Positions 41,556 to 52,092 are shown, counted from the first letter of the stretch. The stretch is 64,000 nucleotides of DNA from Bdellovibrionales bacterium (GCA_018266355.1 JAFEAP010000014.1:62001-126000); one strand, 5' to 3'. The notes: generated by a model from the sequence alone, not told the origin. Numbers and translations are program-made.

Positions 41556-42065
41556 TTAGCGGTTGAGCCCGCCGCCCCCGCCGAAAACGCGGCCGTCGAG
41601 CACGAGGTAACCGCTCGCGTGCTTCGCCGGCGAATCCGAACGGTGAACCCAGTGGATGATCCCGCCGTCCGGCGAACGCGGATACCGGGAAGTCGCCTTC
41701 GACGACGTGATGTAGTCGCCGCACGCCTCGACCTGCATGCCGATCGCGAGCTTCGGTAGCTTTCCGAAGTCGAGGCTATAGACGACCTCGAGCGTATCGT
41801 TCACTCCCCGATCGAATTCGATTTGGAAATGCGAGTGCCCGGTCATCTCGCCGTAGAGCCGGGAGATCCGTCCGGTGACGTGCCCGCGGCCGAGGTATTG
41901 GTTCTTCGTCGTCGTCTTCCATTTCGAGACTTGAGCGTTGTTCACGTTCAGCTGCTTGTCCCGCACCATGCAGGGCGGAGTGCGTTCCGTCGCGAAGGTC
42001 GCGAGAGAAAACGTGAGCGAAAGGGACAAACCGAGAGCAGCACCGAAAGCGCGGAAACGAGTCAT
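41556..42065 (-). CDS. Secreted DUF3465-like protein
   Basis: 169 residues with a signal peptide (about 1-25, LATFATE). GRGHVTGRISRLYGEMTGHS near residue 60 and SPDGGIIHWVHRSDSPAKHA near 130 match the DUF3465 pattern, including the conserved GGxIHWxH segment. Two Cys residues may form a disulfide. Role unknown. AAGGA precedes the ATG. A terminator follows the stop, so the gene is monocistronic. Confidence 0.72.
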   Translation of the reverse strand: MTRFRAFGAALGLSLSLTFSLATFATERTPPCMVRDKQLNVNNAQVSKWKTTTKNQYLGRGHVTGRISRLYGEMTGHSHFQIEFDRGVNDTLEVVYSLDFGKLPKLAIGMQVEACGDYITSSKATSRYPRSPDGGIIHWVHRSDSPAKHASGYLVLDGRVFGGGGGLNR

Positions 42066-42233
42066 TCTTCACATCCTTGGGAAAGACAGAGACGTTTGGG
42101 AACCGGCCTTAAAGATGCCCCGATCATACGGGAATCCTCCCGAAAGTCAGAGAAATGACGATTTTGTCCCGTACGAACGTTTAAAGACGGCCCCGCATCT
42201 ATAGCGGCGTGTAATCTCCGCCGATAGGGATAC

Positions 42234-42836
42234 GTGAACAAATCCATTTTCGTCGGTATCGCCATCCTCATCGTCGCCTCGGGATGCGCCACTTCGCGGG
42301 TCGACTTCCGTGCAAACGACCTGAAGGAGTCCGATCGCGTGCTCGTCGGCCGCGTGATGGTCACTCACCGCGGAGATCCTTTCACCAAAGACTGCCGGGT
42401 TGAGATCGAGAACGGATCGACCTACCAGCTCGACGAAACCGGTCTCCTTTACCTGCCCACAGAGGGCGGAACGCCGAAACTCAAACGCATCCTTTGCCAA
42501 TCGACGAGTTGGTACCACTACGAATTCACGCCCGCGATCCCGCTTCGGGTGGGTAAAGACCGCTCGACCGCCGTCTACTTTGGCGACGTCGCCGTCGACT
42601 GGGACTTTAACGGAGGGCTGAAACTCGCCGATCTCCTCGGCTCCCTCGGTCGAATCCTCTTCGACTCCGGAAACGACGGTCACCTCACCTTCACCGTCGC
42701 CGACAACTTCAAGCAGACGGTCGGCGCGTTCCATTCGGAATACGGCCGGGCTGCGAACATGCATTACGCGAAGAGCCTACTCCCCGCGAATCGCTCGCCG
42801 GCTTCGGTCGCTCCCGCGGTGCCTGCGAATCAGTGA
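42234..42836 (+). CDS. Lipoprotein of unknown function (200 aa)
   Basis: The GTG-started product MNKSIFVGIAILIVASGCAT has lipobox ASGC (Cys18). The body is beta-rich (SDRVLVGRVMVTHRGDPFTK, YQLDETGLLYLPTEGG) with a transthyretin-like rhythm that may be a carbohydrate- or membrane-associated domain, and it ends Pro/Ala-rich. AGGGAT lies before the start. Not recognised further. Convergent with pckG, nine bases apart. Confidence 0.75.
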   Translation: MNKSIFVGIAILIVASGCATSRVDFRANDLKESDRVLVGRVMVTHRGDPFTKDCRVEIENGSTYQLDETGLLYLPTEGGTPKLKRILCQSTSWYHYEFTPAIPLRVGKDRSTAVYFGDVAVDWDFNGGLKLADLLGSLGRILFDSGNDGHLTFTVADNFKQTVGAFHSEYGRAANMHYAKSLLPANRSPASVAPAVPANQ

Positions 42837-42845
42837 TTCCTTCGC

Positions 42846-44735
<1,890 letters not shown>

Positions 44736-44965
44736 AGGAGAGCGTCCTTTCGCGGATGCGGAGAGGGGTACAACGATGGAATTTGCCTCAGTAGAGCGCG
44801 CCGCCCCCCTCGGTGTAAACCCCTTTGCGGCCCCTCGGGGTGCTGCGTTATCAGATTCTCGACCGAGACGATTCCGGATTAGAATCGGCCTAAATCGGCC
44901 CCGGCGCTCGTCCGCGTCCTGAAAGACGCATTCCGAGGCCCCTTCTCAATCTCTAAAATAGAGAC

Positions 44966-45943
44966 ATGGGCACGCTTCGGGGTTTTCTCAGGGTTTTCGG
45001 GGTTCCGCTCGCGCTCGCGTCAGGTCTCGGCGCGAGCGGATGCCTTTCCACGGGCGAGATCCAGGCGATCGGCGCCTGCGTCGATAGCGGTACCGACTGC
45101 GAGATGGCGCAGTCGAACCCGGATCTCACCTCGACGACCTCGCTCGCCGGCACGACGTCCTATCGTCTCCGCGGCGTGACGACCGCCCCCTACCCCTTCA
45201 TCGAATACCTCCCGGGCGGTTACTCGCCGACCGGCGGAAAACGCTGGCCCCTGATCGTCATGCTCCACGGCATCGGCGAGGAAGGCCAAGGCGCGACCGA
45301 GGCCGACCTCGACCGCGCGGGCGTCCACGGACCGAATCGCCGGATCCGCGAAGGCCGCGAATTCCCGGCGGTGATCCTCACGCCGATGGCGCCCGCATGG
45401 TGGGACGATAACCTCACTTGCGCGTTCGTCGACTTCGCGCTCGCGAATTACCGCATCGATTCGACCCGCGTCTACGTCACGGGCCTTTCGATGGGCGGCG
45501 GCGGCGCATGGGGCCTCGCCGGAAAATGCGCGAACAAGGTCGCGGCCCTCGTGCCGATCGCCGGAGCGGCGGGCGCGAACGGGACCTACGCGGCGAACAT
45601 CTTCAATAACAAGGTCTCCGTTTGGGCCTTCCATAACCAGGACGACGGCACCGTCGCGATCGGGAATTCCGACGGATGGATGGACGCCTTCGGCGGGCTG
45701 ATGGGTTCGACGAACTCCGTGCGCTCGGGAAATCCGACGGGTAACCCGACGAAGACCGCGCACCAGCGGAGCGACCACGTGTGGGAATGGCTCGACCCGA
45801 TCGCCTCGACGAACCTCGCCGGCTACAATTACCCGCGCGAGATCCACTACACCGTCTATCCTTCCGGCGGTCACGACGCCTGGACGAAAACCTACGCGAA
45901 CGAGGCGCTCTGGAACTGGATGTTCCAGCAGGTGAAACGCTGA
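44966..45943 (+). CDS. Lipoprotein esterase (LpqC/feruloyl-esterase-like)
   Basis: 325 residues; lipobox ASGC (Cys26) after a signal peptide. The alpha/beta-hydrolase core has LIVMLHGIGEEG near 97-107, nucleophile Ser175 (VTGLSMGG), acidic Asp226-227 (FHNQDDGT) and His303 (SGGHDAW). This fits the LpqC, poly-hydroxybutyrate depolymerase and feruloyl-esterase group. TCTCTA-AAA-TAGAGA (44950-44964) is a perfect dyad directly before the ATG, a possible operator. Substrate not deducible. Confidence 0.87.
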   Translation: MGTLRGFLRVFGVPLALASGLGASGCLSTGEIQAIGACVDSGTDCEMAQSNPDLTSTTSLAGTTSYRLRGVTTAPYPFIEYLPGGYSPTGGKRWPLIVMLHGIGEEGQGATEADLDRAGVHGPNRRIREGREFPAVILTPMAPAWWDDNLTCAFVDFALANYRIDSTRVYVTGLSMGGGGAWGLAGKCANKVAALVPIAGAAGANGTYAANIFNNKVSVWAFHNQDDGTVAIGNSDGWMDAFGGLMGSTNSVRSGNPTGNPTKTAHQRSDHVWEWLDPIASTNLAGYNYPREIHYTVYPSGGHDAWTKTYANEALWNWMFQQVKR

Positions 45944-46278
45944 AAACTCGAAGGCTTTCCACTGTACCTCACCAACAGAAATCGACTCGGAAGATCTGGC
46001 TTCGAAGTCGGAGCTCCCGATATTCTTTTAAAGCCATAATCCGGAATGTTTGGAGCGGGTCACTAGGTCGCGGGCGCGTTTCCATGCGAACTAACCTGGA
46101 CAAAGTCTGCTTCAGCTTAGCCAATCAAAATCTATCCCGCGCTGTAAGAGCACGAATTCGTTTCGTGATTTTTAATCTCGCTCGCGACCTTCGGTCGTGC
46201 GTCCGAGACGACTCATTACGAAATTAAGTTCCGATCGGCATAGTGAGGGAATCGCTAAAATTCTCCACTGAGGTACGT
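45944..46278. other. 335-bp gap at the left edge of an AT-richer island
   Basis: No gene is seen on either strand. Base composition drifts to lower GC across the gap. A short dyad CGACC-TTC-GGTCG lies near 46185, and TTACGAAATTAAG-type AT-rich sequence near 46220 could hold the promoter of the next gene. It may contain decayed coding sequence, but nothing is recognisable. Confidence 0.4.
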
Positions 46279-47682
46279 ATGCGGCGCGATCTTTTTCGAG
46301 GGATCTTTGTTTTCTTAGCCCTTGGTACTGGGGTTTTTTCGCCTGTTTCCGCATTTGCGTTTCTCATCATCGATCCGTCGGATTGGAATTTTCTCTCCGC
46401 GGCTCCATGGGGAGACGACCCTTCTCTCGTTTCGTATCTCTACCAGTACCCGAATCTAAACTCTCCCAGAATCGCGAGCCTCAGCATTACCACTAGAACC
46501 CCACCTTCCTTCTCCGGAGGCATTCATTTCACTGTTCCCGGAGTATTCAATGCTCCTCGCGGTATCACCGTCTTAAATTTCGGGAGCAATTCTTATGCAC
46601 CAGGCAACATGAATACCGCACTTGCAATGTGGGTGACCTTCTCTAGTTCGACGTCGATCTCCTGCTACATGCAATTGAACGGGGTCCTCTCGTATCCGAC
46701 ACTTCACGAAGGAGAAAACGTCATCGTATTACCCGGGGCTTCTACCTCTGGATACCAACAGATCGCGTGCCAGAACGTCTCTCCGTCAGACGTGACGGTC
46801 GACATTAGCCAAATCGCATTGCTCCCCATCGATGAACCTTCACCCACCCCTTCTCCATTGCCTAGCCCTTTTCCGAGTCCGACACCGCACTACACACTTT
46901 CACTCACGTCCGATAAGTCCAGCGTCTATCCCGCTAAGACTTCAACGACGAACGACAACTCAAACACTGTGGTGACCGCAATAATTCAAAGCGATCTTGG
47001 TGAGGACCTCAGCGGGAAGATCGTCTACTTCTCTACGACACCGAAAGTGGATTCGGGAGGACACCTTCATCCTCTCGAAGGGCGCCCCATGGGAAGTTTC
47101 TTTCCGGGGCCGTCATGTGTAACGGACGGTTCCGGAAGTTGCCAGGTCCGCTACGACGCGCCCGAAATAGGCGGTGTGGAAACCGTTTCGGCTTCGATGG
47201 CAGGCGCGTTGACCTCGAACGCTCTCGATCTGAAAATCGAAGTGCCAGGACTGAAACCACTAGAGGCAAATCCGCTCTTTTACCAACTCACAGGAACGGA
47301 AAACTTCAGCTACCATCCGGGCAATCATTACATGGCAGAGGAGAACTACATCGACATCGTCGCAGTTGTTTTTTTCGACCAGTTCGATGCCATGCTCGGA
47401 ATTAACGACATGAGCCTACCTATGGGCGGCTTATTTGATATCGGACCGGGCGACGATGAAAGCAAAACAAGCGAATTCTGGAAGCCTCCTCACAGTCTTC
47501 ACCGCCTTGGAAGAAGTGCCGACGTTGATCGATGCGCCAAAAGCGCTATACAAGACAATCCGAACGATCGGGGAAGATGCTCGATCGGATATATTCAGGT
47601 CGATCGTCTAAAGTTTGAAAAAATCTGCAATAATAATGGCGGCCATCTAGTTCCAGAAAGTTCGATCCACTGTGAGTTTTAA
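46279..47682 (+). CDS. Secreted Ig-like protein with M15-type SxHxxGxxxD motif
   Basis: 467 residues with a signal peptide (FVFLALGTGVFSPVSAFA). The first half is a beta domain; PSPTPSPLPSPFPSPTP is a linker; next is a bacterial Ig-like domain (LSLTSDKSSVYPAKTSTTND, VVTAIIQSDLGEDLSGKIVY). The C-terminal region has HSLHRLGRSADVDRCA; SLHRLGRSAD at about 406-415 fits the SxHxxGxxxD zinc signature of D-Ala-D-Ala peptidases (M15). Codon and base usage are AT-richer than the flanks. GAGGT precedes the ATG at 46279. A cell-wall or prey-wall function is possible. Confidence 0.72.
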   Translation: MRRDLFRGIFVFLALGTGVFSPVSAFAFLIIDPSDWNFLSAAPWGDDPSLVSYLYQYPNLNSPRIASLSITTRTPPSFSGGIHFTVPGVFNAPRGITVLNFGSNSYAPGNMNTALAMWVTFSSSTSISCYMQLNGVLSYPTLHEGENVIVLPGASTSGYQQIACQNVSPSDVTVDISQIALLPIDEPSPTPSPLPSPFPSPTPHYTLSLTSDKSSVYPAKTSTTNDNSNTVVTAIIQSDLGEDLSGKIVYFSTTPKVDSGGHLHPLEGRPMGSFFPGPSCVTDGSGSCQVRYDAPEIGGVETVSASMAGALTSNALDLKIEVPGLKPLEANPLFYQLTGTENFSYHPGNHYMAEENYIDIVAVVFFDQFDAMLGINDMSLPMGGLFDIGPGDDESKTSEFWKPPHSLHRLGRSADVDRCAKSAIQDNPNDRGRCSIGYIQVDRLKFEKICNNNGGHLVPESSIHCEF

Positions 47683-47694
47683 AGGATCAAGACC

Positions 47695-48648
47695 ATGATG
47701 AATAACCACTTAAGTAAATTTTCTTTCGCCTTTATCTTCTTTTTTGGGGCCGCCTTCGCTTCAAGCGAGCCAACACCGTTAAAAAACATCTATTTTAAAG
47801 CGGATGTCACGACAAGCGGGCCCCTATACAATTACAATTATGAGATTACAAACCCGCGGACAAACGATTCAAATATTCTTTTCGTTTACTTGACGATTTC
47901 GCGAGATCCAAACTCTGACCAAGAAAATGCGAGTGGTATACTTCCGCAATGTTCGGGCTTCGACAGGACTACTTCGGCATCTATTCATTCCAGAACAGCC
48001 GTTGTCGAGACGGGATCAAGTGCTCCAACAGGATGGGATTGCAGCTATGCAATACTGAAAGGGAATCAATACGGATCATTTGGCTGGTCCGCGTCATCTA
48101 AAACGCTTTTAAAACCTGGGAATTCTCTCCGAGGTCTCGTCCTGACTTCCTATGCATTGCCCGGAATTCGAGAGGTACAAATCGATCCGGATATCGACAT
48201 TGACCAGTTACCGCCGGAATATTACGAAAACTTAGAAAAGACAGAAACACTCCGGAATAACGTCCGCTGGACCGGAAAGACCGTAGGGCCAAAAGCGCCT
48301 CCAAAGGTTTTCGATGCTCTGGAATTTGAAGACTATCTCGAATACCTGGTCGAAGAATCCTCCGATGCCTCCTGGATCAAAGACGCGAAAATAACAAAAG
48401 AACTGAACGCGAAGCTCGAGCAGCTCGAGAAAAAAATCGAATCCGGCGACCACGGATCGGCCAGAAAAATTCTGGATGAGTTCATTAAACGGGTCGACGC
48501 GCTTAAGACAAAATCCCTGACGAACGAGGCTTACGCGCTTTTATACTTCAACGGAAAATACATGCGCGATCACCTTCCTGAAAAAGGAAAGTCTTGTTCG
48601 AGACATAAACACGTCGGCCATTCTTGGCGATGGGGAAAGAGGTGGTGA
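47695..48648 (+). CDS. Secreted protein with C-terminal FIMAH-like domain
   Basis: 317 residues with a signal peptide (FSFAFIFFFGAAFASSE). The N-terminal half is beta-rich and unassigned (YFKADVTTSGPLYNYNYEIT). The C-terminal ELNAKLEQLEKKIESGDHGS, ARKILDEFIKRVDALKTKSL and NEAYALLYFNGKYMRDHL are a helical repeat like the FIMAH domain. This is the most AT-rich gene of the window. It starts 12 bases after the Ig-like gene, with AAAGGATC upstream, so the two likely form one operon and one acquisition event. Two Cys pairs; no catalytic motif seen. Confidence 0.7.
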   Translation: MMNNHLSKFSFAFIFFFGAAFASSEPTPLKNIYFKADVTTSGPLYNYNYEITNPRTNDSNILFVYLTISRDPNSDQENASGILPQCSGFDRTTSASIHSRTAVVETGSSAPTGWDCSYAILKGNQYGSFGWSASSKTLLKPGNSLRGLVLTSYALPGIREVQIDPDIDIDQLPPEYYENLEKTETLRNNVRWTGKTVGPKAPPKVFDALEFEDYLEYLVEESSDASWIKDAKITKELNAKLEQLEKKIESGDHGSARKILDEFIKRVDALKTKSLTNEAYALLYFNGKYMRDHLPEKGKSCSRHKHVGHSWRWGKRW

Positions 48649-48773
48649 TTGAAGGGAATCCAAGTGGAGCTCCGACGAAAGGGCCGCTCGAACGAAAAGA
48701 AACCGCGAGCGAGACCGCAGTTCCCGAATGGGCCTTGGCTATTGGCCGAGTTTCGAGCCATTCTTTCGGCGCT

Positions 48774-50099
48774 TTACGCGAGAGCGAATCCGAGAATCCC
48801 CTCGAGGGCGTCCATCGCGGTTTGGACCTCGAGGTAGAGCTTCGGGTCGCCGAGGTCGTCGAACGCGAGCCGGTCCCGGTAGTGATTCCCGACCCACGTC
48901 TCGAGCGCGAGTTGGCGCTCCGGCGTGAGCCACGCTCCCGGATGCACGTCGGCGATCTCGCCCTCGGTCAGCGCGACCCGGAGGCGCAGGCACGCCGGCC
49001 CCCCGCCGTTCTGCATCGACTCGCGCACGTCGAAGTAGTGCACCTCGCGAAGCGGTGAATTCCCGCTCGCGATCATCGCGTCGATCGCGGCTTTCACCGC
49101 CTCGGTCTCGCGGCACTCCTCGGGCGCGATGATCGCCATCCGGCCCGGCGAGAGCGTCACGAGCTGGGAATTGAACAAGTAACTTTTCACCGCGTCCTCG
49201 AGCGGGACGTCGGCGTCCGCGATCTCGAACACGTGGAGCGGGGCCCCGCCCCCGATCGCCGCCCACCCCGTCCGAACGCGGGCGAGGATGGTCGCCTGGT
49301 CGAGGTACGCCTTCTCGTGCAGGAGCCAAACGTTCTCGTTCGCCACCGCGACGACGTCATTATGGAAAACGCCGGCATCGATCGCATCCGGGTTTTGCTG
49401 GATCACGAGCGTGCGCGACGGATCGAGCGCGTGCGTGGTCAGCACCGCGTGCGAGGCCTCGAGCGACTGACGCGCCGGAAATTTCTTCGGCTTCGGAAAG
49501 GCGCCGTCCTGGAGGACGGACCCTCCGAAGGTGAAGAGTTCCAATCCCGGCTCCCCGTGCGCGGGCGCGAGCCGCGAATGGTTCGCCGCGCCCTCGTCCC
49601 CGAACTGAGGGAGGATCGGTTCGTGGTGGACGAACGAAGCGCCGCGGAAGATCGCGCGCAGGTTCGCGCCGGTCTGCTTCGGTTCGAGCGAGCGGTGGAA
49701 TTTCGAGGCGAGATTCGCCGGCGTGAAATGCGCTTTCCCGTCGGTCGCGTCGCGGGACGGGGTGAACGTCGCCGCGTTCGCGACCCACATCGACGACGCG
49801 GAATAGGCGGCGGAAAGGAGCTGCGGAACCGCGCGGAAGGCGCGTTCGATCACGGAGGCGTCCGTACCGGTGAAACCGAGGGCGCGGAGCGTATCGAGAC
49901 GCGGCCGGCGGAGCGGCGGCAGCACGCCCTGGAGGAGTCCGAGGTCGCGGAGCCGTCCGGCCTTCGCGAGTCCTTGGAGCGCCGCCTTTTTCGGATGGGA
50001 AACGAGCTTCGCGTTACGCGTGGAGGCGACGTTCCCGAAGGAGAGTCCCGCGTAGTGGTGAGTCGGCCCGACGAGGCCGTCGAAGTTCGCTTCGCGCAT
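48774..50099 (-). CDS. astB: N-succinylarginine dihydrolase
   Basis: 441 residues, full family length. FDGLVGPTHHYAGLSFGNVA at the N-terminus, HVFEIADADVPLEDAVKSYL, VHYFDVRESMQNGGGPACLRL near the end and SQLVTLSPGRMAIIAPEEC contain the conserved Cys-His-Glu set of this pentein enzyme. It hydrolyses N-succinyl-arginine to succinylornithine, ammonia and CO2 in the AST arginine pathway. The other ast genes are not adjacent. No strong ribosome site before the ATG. Confidence 0.95.
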   Translation of the reverse strand: MREANFDGLVGPTHHYAGLSFGNVASTRNAKLVSHPKKAALQGLAKAGRLRDLGLLQGVLPPLRRPRLDTLRALGFTGTDASVIERAFRAVPQLLSAAYSASSMWVANAATFTPSRDATDGKAHFTPANLASKFHRSLEPKQTGANLRAIFRGASFVHHEPILPQFGDEGAANHSRLAPAHGEPGLELFTFGGSVLQDGAFPKPKKFPARQSLEASHAVLTTHALDPSRTLVIQQNPDAIDAGVFHNDVVAVANENVWLLHEKAYLDQATILARVRTGWAAIGGGAPLHVFEIADADVPLEDAVKSYLFNSQLVTLSPGRMAIIAPEECRETEAVKAAIDAMIASGNSPLREVHYFDVRESMQNGGGPACLRLRVALTEGEIADVHPGAWLTPERQLALETWVGNHYRDRLAFDDLGDPKLYLEVQTAMDALEGILGFALA

Positions 50100-50134
50100 G
50101 GGAAAAGTTTCGCATGCGCGTTCGAAAAAGAAAT

Positions 50135-50170
50135 CCCTAAATAAAGAAGCGGGATTCCCCTCCCCGCTTC
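50135..50170 (-). terminator. Rho-independent terminator after the 58-aa gene
   Basis: On the minus strand GAAGCGGG and CCCGCTTC (50163-50170 and 50146-50153) form an eight-base stem with a nine-base loop and are followed by TTTATTT. It lies 164 bases beyond the stop of the 58-aa gene, so the transcript has a long 3' region. Confidence 0.78.
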
Positions 50171-50333
50171 TGAGGAGAACCCCGCCCTTTAATGCCAGCC
50201 CCTGAATTCAAGGTTGGCAAACGTAGTAAGTAGGTTGGCCCTCGGATGGGAGGGCTTCGAACGGCAAGCTTAAGCTGGCCGTTCCCGACCGCAGAGGGCC
50301 AACTGTTCTGGCTCCACCACGGTGTTAACTTTT
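50171..50333 (-). ncRNA. Structured 3' RNA of the 58-aa gene transcript
   Basis: Between the 58-aa gene and its terminator, GTTGGCCCTC pairs perfectly with GAGGGCCAAC (50294-50303 with 50234-50243). Inside it, GAACGGC pairs with GCCGTTC (50278-50284 with 50259-50265), capped by AGC-TTAA-GCT. A third dyad, around TTGAATTCA at about 50198-50212, follows. The extent and exact base pairs suggest a functional RNA: a 3'-derived small RNA, a regulatory UTR or a free-standing sRNA. It resembles no RNA family I know. Confidence 0.5.
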
Positions 50334-50510
50334 TCAGCGATTCGCGACGATCAGTCCGTTCTCCTGTGCATCGACGACCGGGAGGTTGCTCGCGAACGAA
50401 CCGGCGGGATTCCCGACGGCCGTGGCGTGAACCAATCCGATCCAAGCGACGATCCCGTAAAGGCCCGCCGCGAGTCCGATGATCGAGATTCCGTAGGTTT
50501 CGTCGCGCAT
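50334..50510 (-). CDS. 58-aa membrane protein
   Basis: The product starts MRDETYGISIIGLAAGLYGI, has one hydrophobic helix through about residue 30 (VAWIGLVHATAVG), and ends VVDAQENGLIVANR. It is shorter than the usual gene-calling cutoff. AAGGAGG lies about 12 bases before the ATG, and a sigma-54-type promoter lies 38 bases upstream. Small single-helix proteins often modulate larger membrane complexes; the target is unknown. It forms one transcript with the structured RNA that follows. Confidence 0.68.
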   Translation of the reverse strand: MRDETYGISIIGLAAGLYGIVAWIGLVHATAVGNPAGSFASNLPVVDAQENGLIVANR

Positions 50511-50546
50511 TTTGATTCCAGGCCTCCTTCGCCTCGCCCTCTATTA

Positions 50547-50562
50547 TGCGGAGGATGTGCCA
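50547..50562 (-). promoter_or_regulatory. Candidate sigma-54 promoter of the 58-aa gene
   Basis: Minus-strand TGGCACATCCTCCGCA has a perfect -24 TGGCAC and GC at -12 with N10 spacing. The -12 flank (CCGC) is weaker than TTGC. The predicted start near 50536 gives a 26-base leader containing AAGGAGG. Confidence 0.6.
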
Positions 50563-50604
50563 GCCGCTCGGATGAGAGCGCTTTAACCTTTTCAAGCACT
50601 TAGG

Positions 50605-50632
50605 CGCGCGAGGGCCTGCCTCCCCTCGCGCG
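50605..50632. repeat. Inverted repeat upstream of the 58-aa gene promoter
   Basis: CGCGCGAGG (50605-50613) and CCTCGCGCG (50624-50632) are exact nine-base arms around a ten-base spacer. The centre is about 82 bases upstream of the predicted sigma-54 start, within the range for an enhancer-binding protein site. It does not share sequence with the repeat upstream of the GlsB-like gene. Confidence 0.5.
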
Positions 50633-50729
50633 AAAGCGCACCGCCCGGTCGAAAGGGGCCGAAACGTCACCGGGCCGCCTTTCCATTTCCCTAAGGTTTC
50701 GGCTAAGTTAAGGACTTCGTGCCCGCCCT

Positions 50730-50755
50730 GTAACCCGGAAGCCTCCGCCTGCGTA
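50730..50755 (+). promoter_or_regulatory. ECF-type promoter GTAACC-N16-CGTA before the sigma gene
   Basis: GTAACC at 50730-50735 and CGTA at 50752-50755 are separated by 16 bases. The identical pair with identical spacing lies before the lipid operon at 52093-52118. As I recall, Caulobacter SigF uses a GTAACC-N16-CGAA-type motif. The position, about 40 bases before the sigma gene, fits autoregulation. Confidence 0.65.
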
Positions 50756-50792
50756 ATGCTCGGCGTGACTCGAAACGATCGGACGAAAAAGA

Positions 50793-51404
50793 GTGACTCC
50801 CACGGAAAGCCGAAATGGACCGCTCGAAGACCGGCTGAAGGGGATGTTCCTCGCCGGCGAGGGCGGGGATCCGCGGGCCTACGCGGACTTCCTCGAGCTG
50901 ACCGCGAAGATCGTGCGCTCGAACCTTCGGAAAACGATTCCGGCCTCGCGCTCCCATTCGCGCGACCTCCTCGAGGACCTCGTCCAGGACGTGCTCCTCT
51001 CGATCCACCAAAAGCGCCACACCTATCGCCCCGAGTACCCGATCCTACCCTGGCTCTTCGCGATCGCGCGGCACCGCTGGATCGACGTCGCGCGGATGCT
51101 TTCCGTTCGGCCGGATCTCTTGAATTGGGAAGAGTCGGACTTCTCGACGGTCGCCGATCCGGAAGCCGCGGAACGGATCGAACGCGAGGAATCGGAAGCC
51201 GACGCGAAAGACCGGGTGAGCGAAATGCTTGAGACCCTTTCTCCCCGCCAGCGCGAACTCATCCGGATGGCGAAGCTCGAGGAGCTTCCGCTCGCCGAGG
51301 TCGCCGTGCGCCTCGGGATGAGCCTTTCCGCCGTGAAGGTCGCCGTCCATCGGGCGATGCATAAACTCACCGAAACGGCGACGACGGGAGGGAACCGAGA
51401 ATGA
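50793..51404 (+). CDS. ECF sigma factor, SigF/ECF16-like
   Basis: 203 residues. Region 2 contains LLEDLVQDVLLSIHQKRHTY and YPILPWLFAIARHRWIDVAR, close to the SigF branch in which EDLVQDTLIAVHTKRHTY is usual; region 4 has MLETLSPRQRELIRMAKLEE and VAVRLGMSLSAVKVAVHRAM. The product directs RNA polymerase to a small regulon. GTG at 50793 is taken as start; ATG at 50844 is possible. ATGA overlap with the anti-sigma gene shows coupling. Confidence 0.92.
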   Translation: MTPTESRNGPLEDRLKGMFLAGEGGDPRAYADFLELTAKIVRSNLRKTIPASRSHSRDLLEDLVQDVLLSIHQKRHTYRPEYPILPWLFAIARHRWIDVARMLSVRPDLLNWEESDFSTVADPEAAERIEREESEADAKDRVSEMLETLSPRQRELIRMAKLEELPLAEVAVRLGMSLSAVKVAVHRAMHKLTETATTGGNRE

Positions 51405-52087
51405 GCGACGAACTCCGGACTCGGAAATTGATCGATACCCTCGCGAAGGACGCCACCCGCCATTCCGACGAATCCCGCCGCGGCTCGCGATCGCTCGGAA
51501 CGGGCACTTACGGCGCGGTTTGGGTCGCGGGTGCGGCGCTCATCCTCGCCCTTTCTTTCTGGCTCCTCCCGCTTCGGGGCGACTTCTCCGAACGCATCGG
51601 AAACCTCGACCTCGCGTTCCTCTTCCTACTCTGGTCGCTCGCGACCCTCCTTCCGGCGATGAAGGTCTACGCGCTCGCCTTTCCGGACGGAGCGCTCGGC
51701 GCGACCGCCCGCCGGCTCACGCGTTTCGTCTGGGTTCCGTTCGCCGGTCTCGCGCTCTTCACGGCCGCCCACCTCCGTTTCGCCGATTTCGCGTATCAGC
51801 TGCACCGCGAGTCTTCCTACCTGAACGGCGGATGCGGGATGGTGATCTTCGTCGCGGGCGCCTTGCACGCGAGCCTCCTCTTCGCCTGGATCCGGAAAGG
51901 GGCGACGACGTCGCCCGCCCGTGCGGGGGCGTGGGCCGCGGTTTCGACGGCCTCGTTCGCCTCGTTCATCGTCCAGTTCGCCTGCGCGAACGAAAACCCG
52001 CTGCACGTCCTCTTCTGGCATTTTCTCCCCTTGTTGGCGCTAACCGGTCTCGCGGCCCTTTCCGCCCGCCGCCTCCTGCGCTGGTGA
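51401..52087 (+). CDS. NrsF/DUF1109-like anti-sigma factor
   Basis: 228 residues: a soluble N-terminus of about 40 residues (LIDTLAKDATRHSDESRRGS) and six membrane helices, ending CANENPLHVLFWHFLPLLAL, the Cys and His-containing end typical of the NrsF family that holds SigF-type sigma factors at the membrane. Cys residues at NGGCGM and FACANEN may sense oxidants or metals, as reported for NrsF. Position and overlap after the sigma gene support this role. Confidence 0.85.
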   Translation: MSDELRTRKLIDTLAKDATRHSDESRRGSRSLGTGTYGAVWVAGAALILALSFWLLPLRGDFSERIGNLDLAFLFLLWSLATLLPAMKVYALAFPDGALGATARRLTRFVWVPFAGLALFTAAHLRFADFAYQLHRESSYLNGGCGMVIFVAGALHASLLFAWIRKGATTSPARAGAWAAVSTASFASFIVQFACANENPLHVLFWHFLPLLALTGLAALSARRLLRW

Positions 52088-52092
52088 GAAAC

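Noticed and set aside
46108..46123. Minus-strand TGGCTAAGCTGAAGCA, a sigma-54-like match
   Set aside because: No minus-strand gene lies downstream; it would read into the 3' end of the esterase gene. Taken as chance, and a reminder that the pattern alone is not proof.
50300..50322. GGCTCCACCA on the plus strand, like a tRNA or tmRNA 3' end
   Set aside because: No T-arm, acceptor partner or tag-reading region precedes it; the terminator and hairpins in this region belong to the minus strand.
50137..50670. 177-codon minus-strand frame over the 58-aa gene and its 3' region
   Set aside because: It runs in another frame through the promoter, structured RNA and terminator, so it is not a plausible gene.
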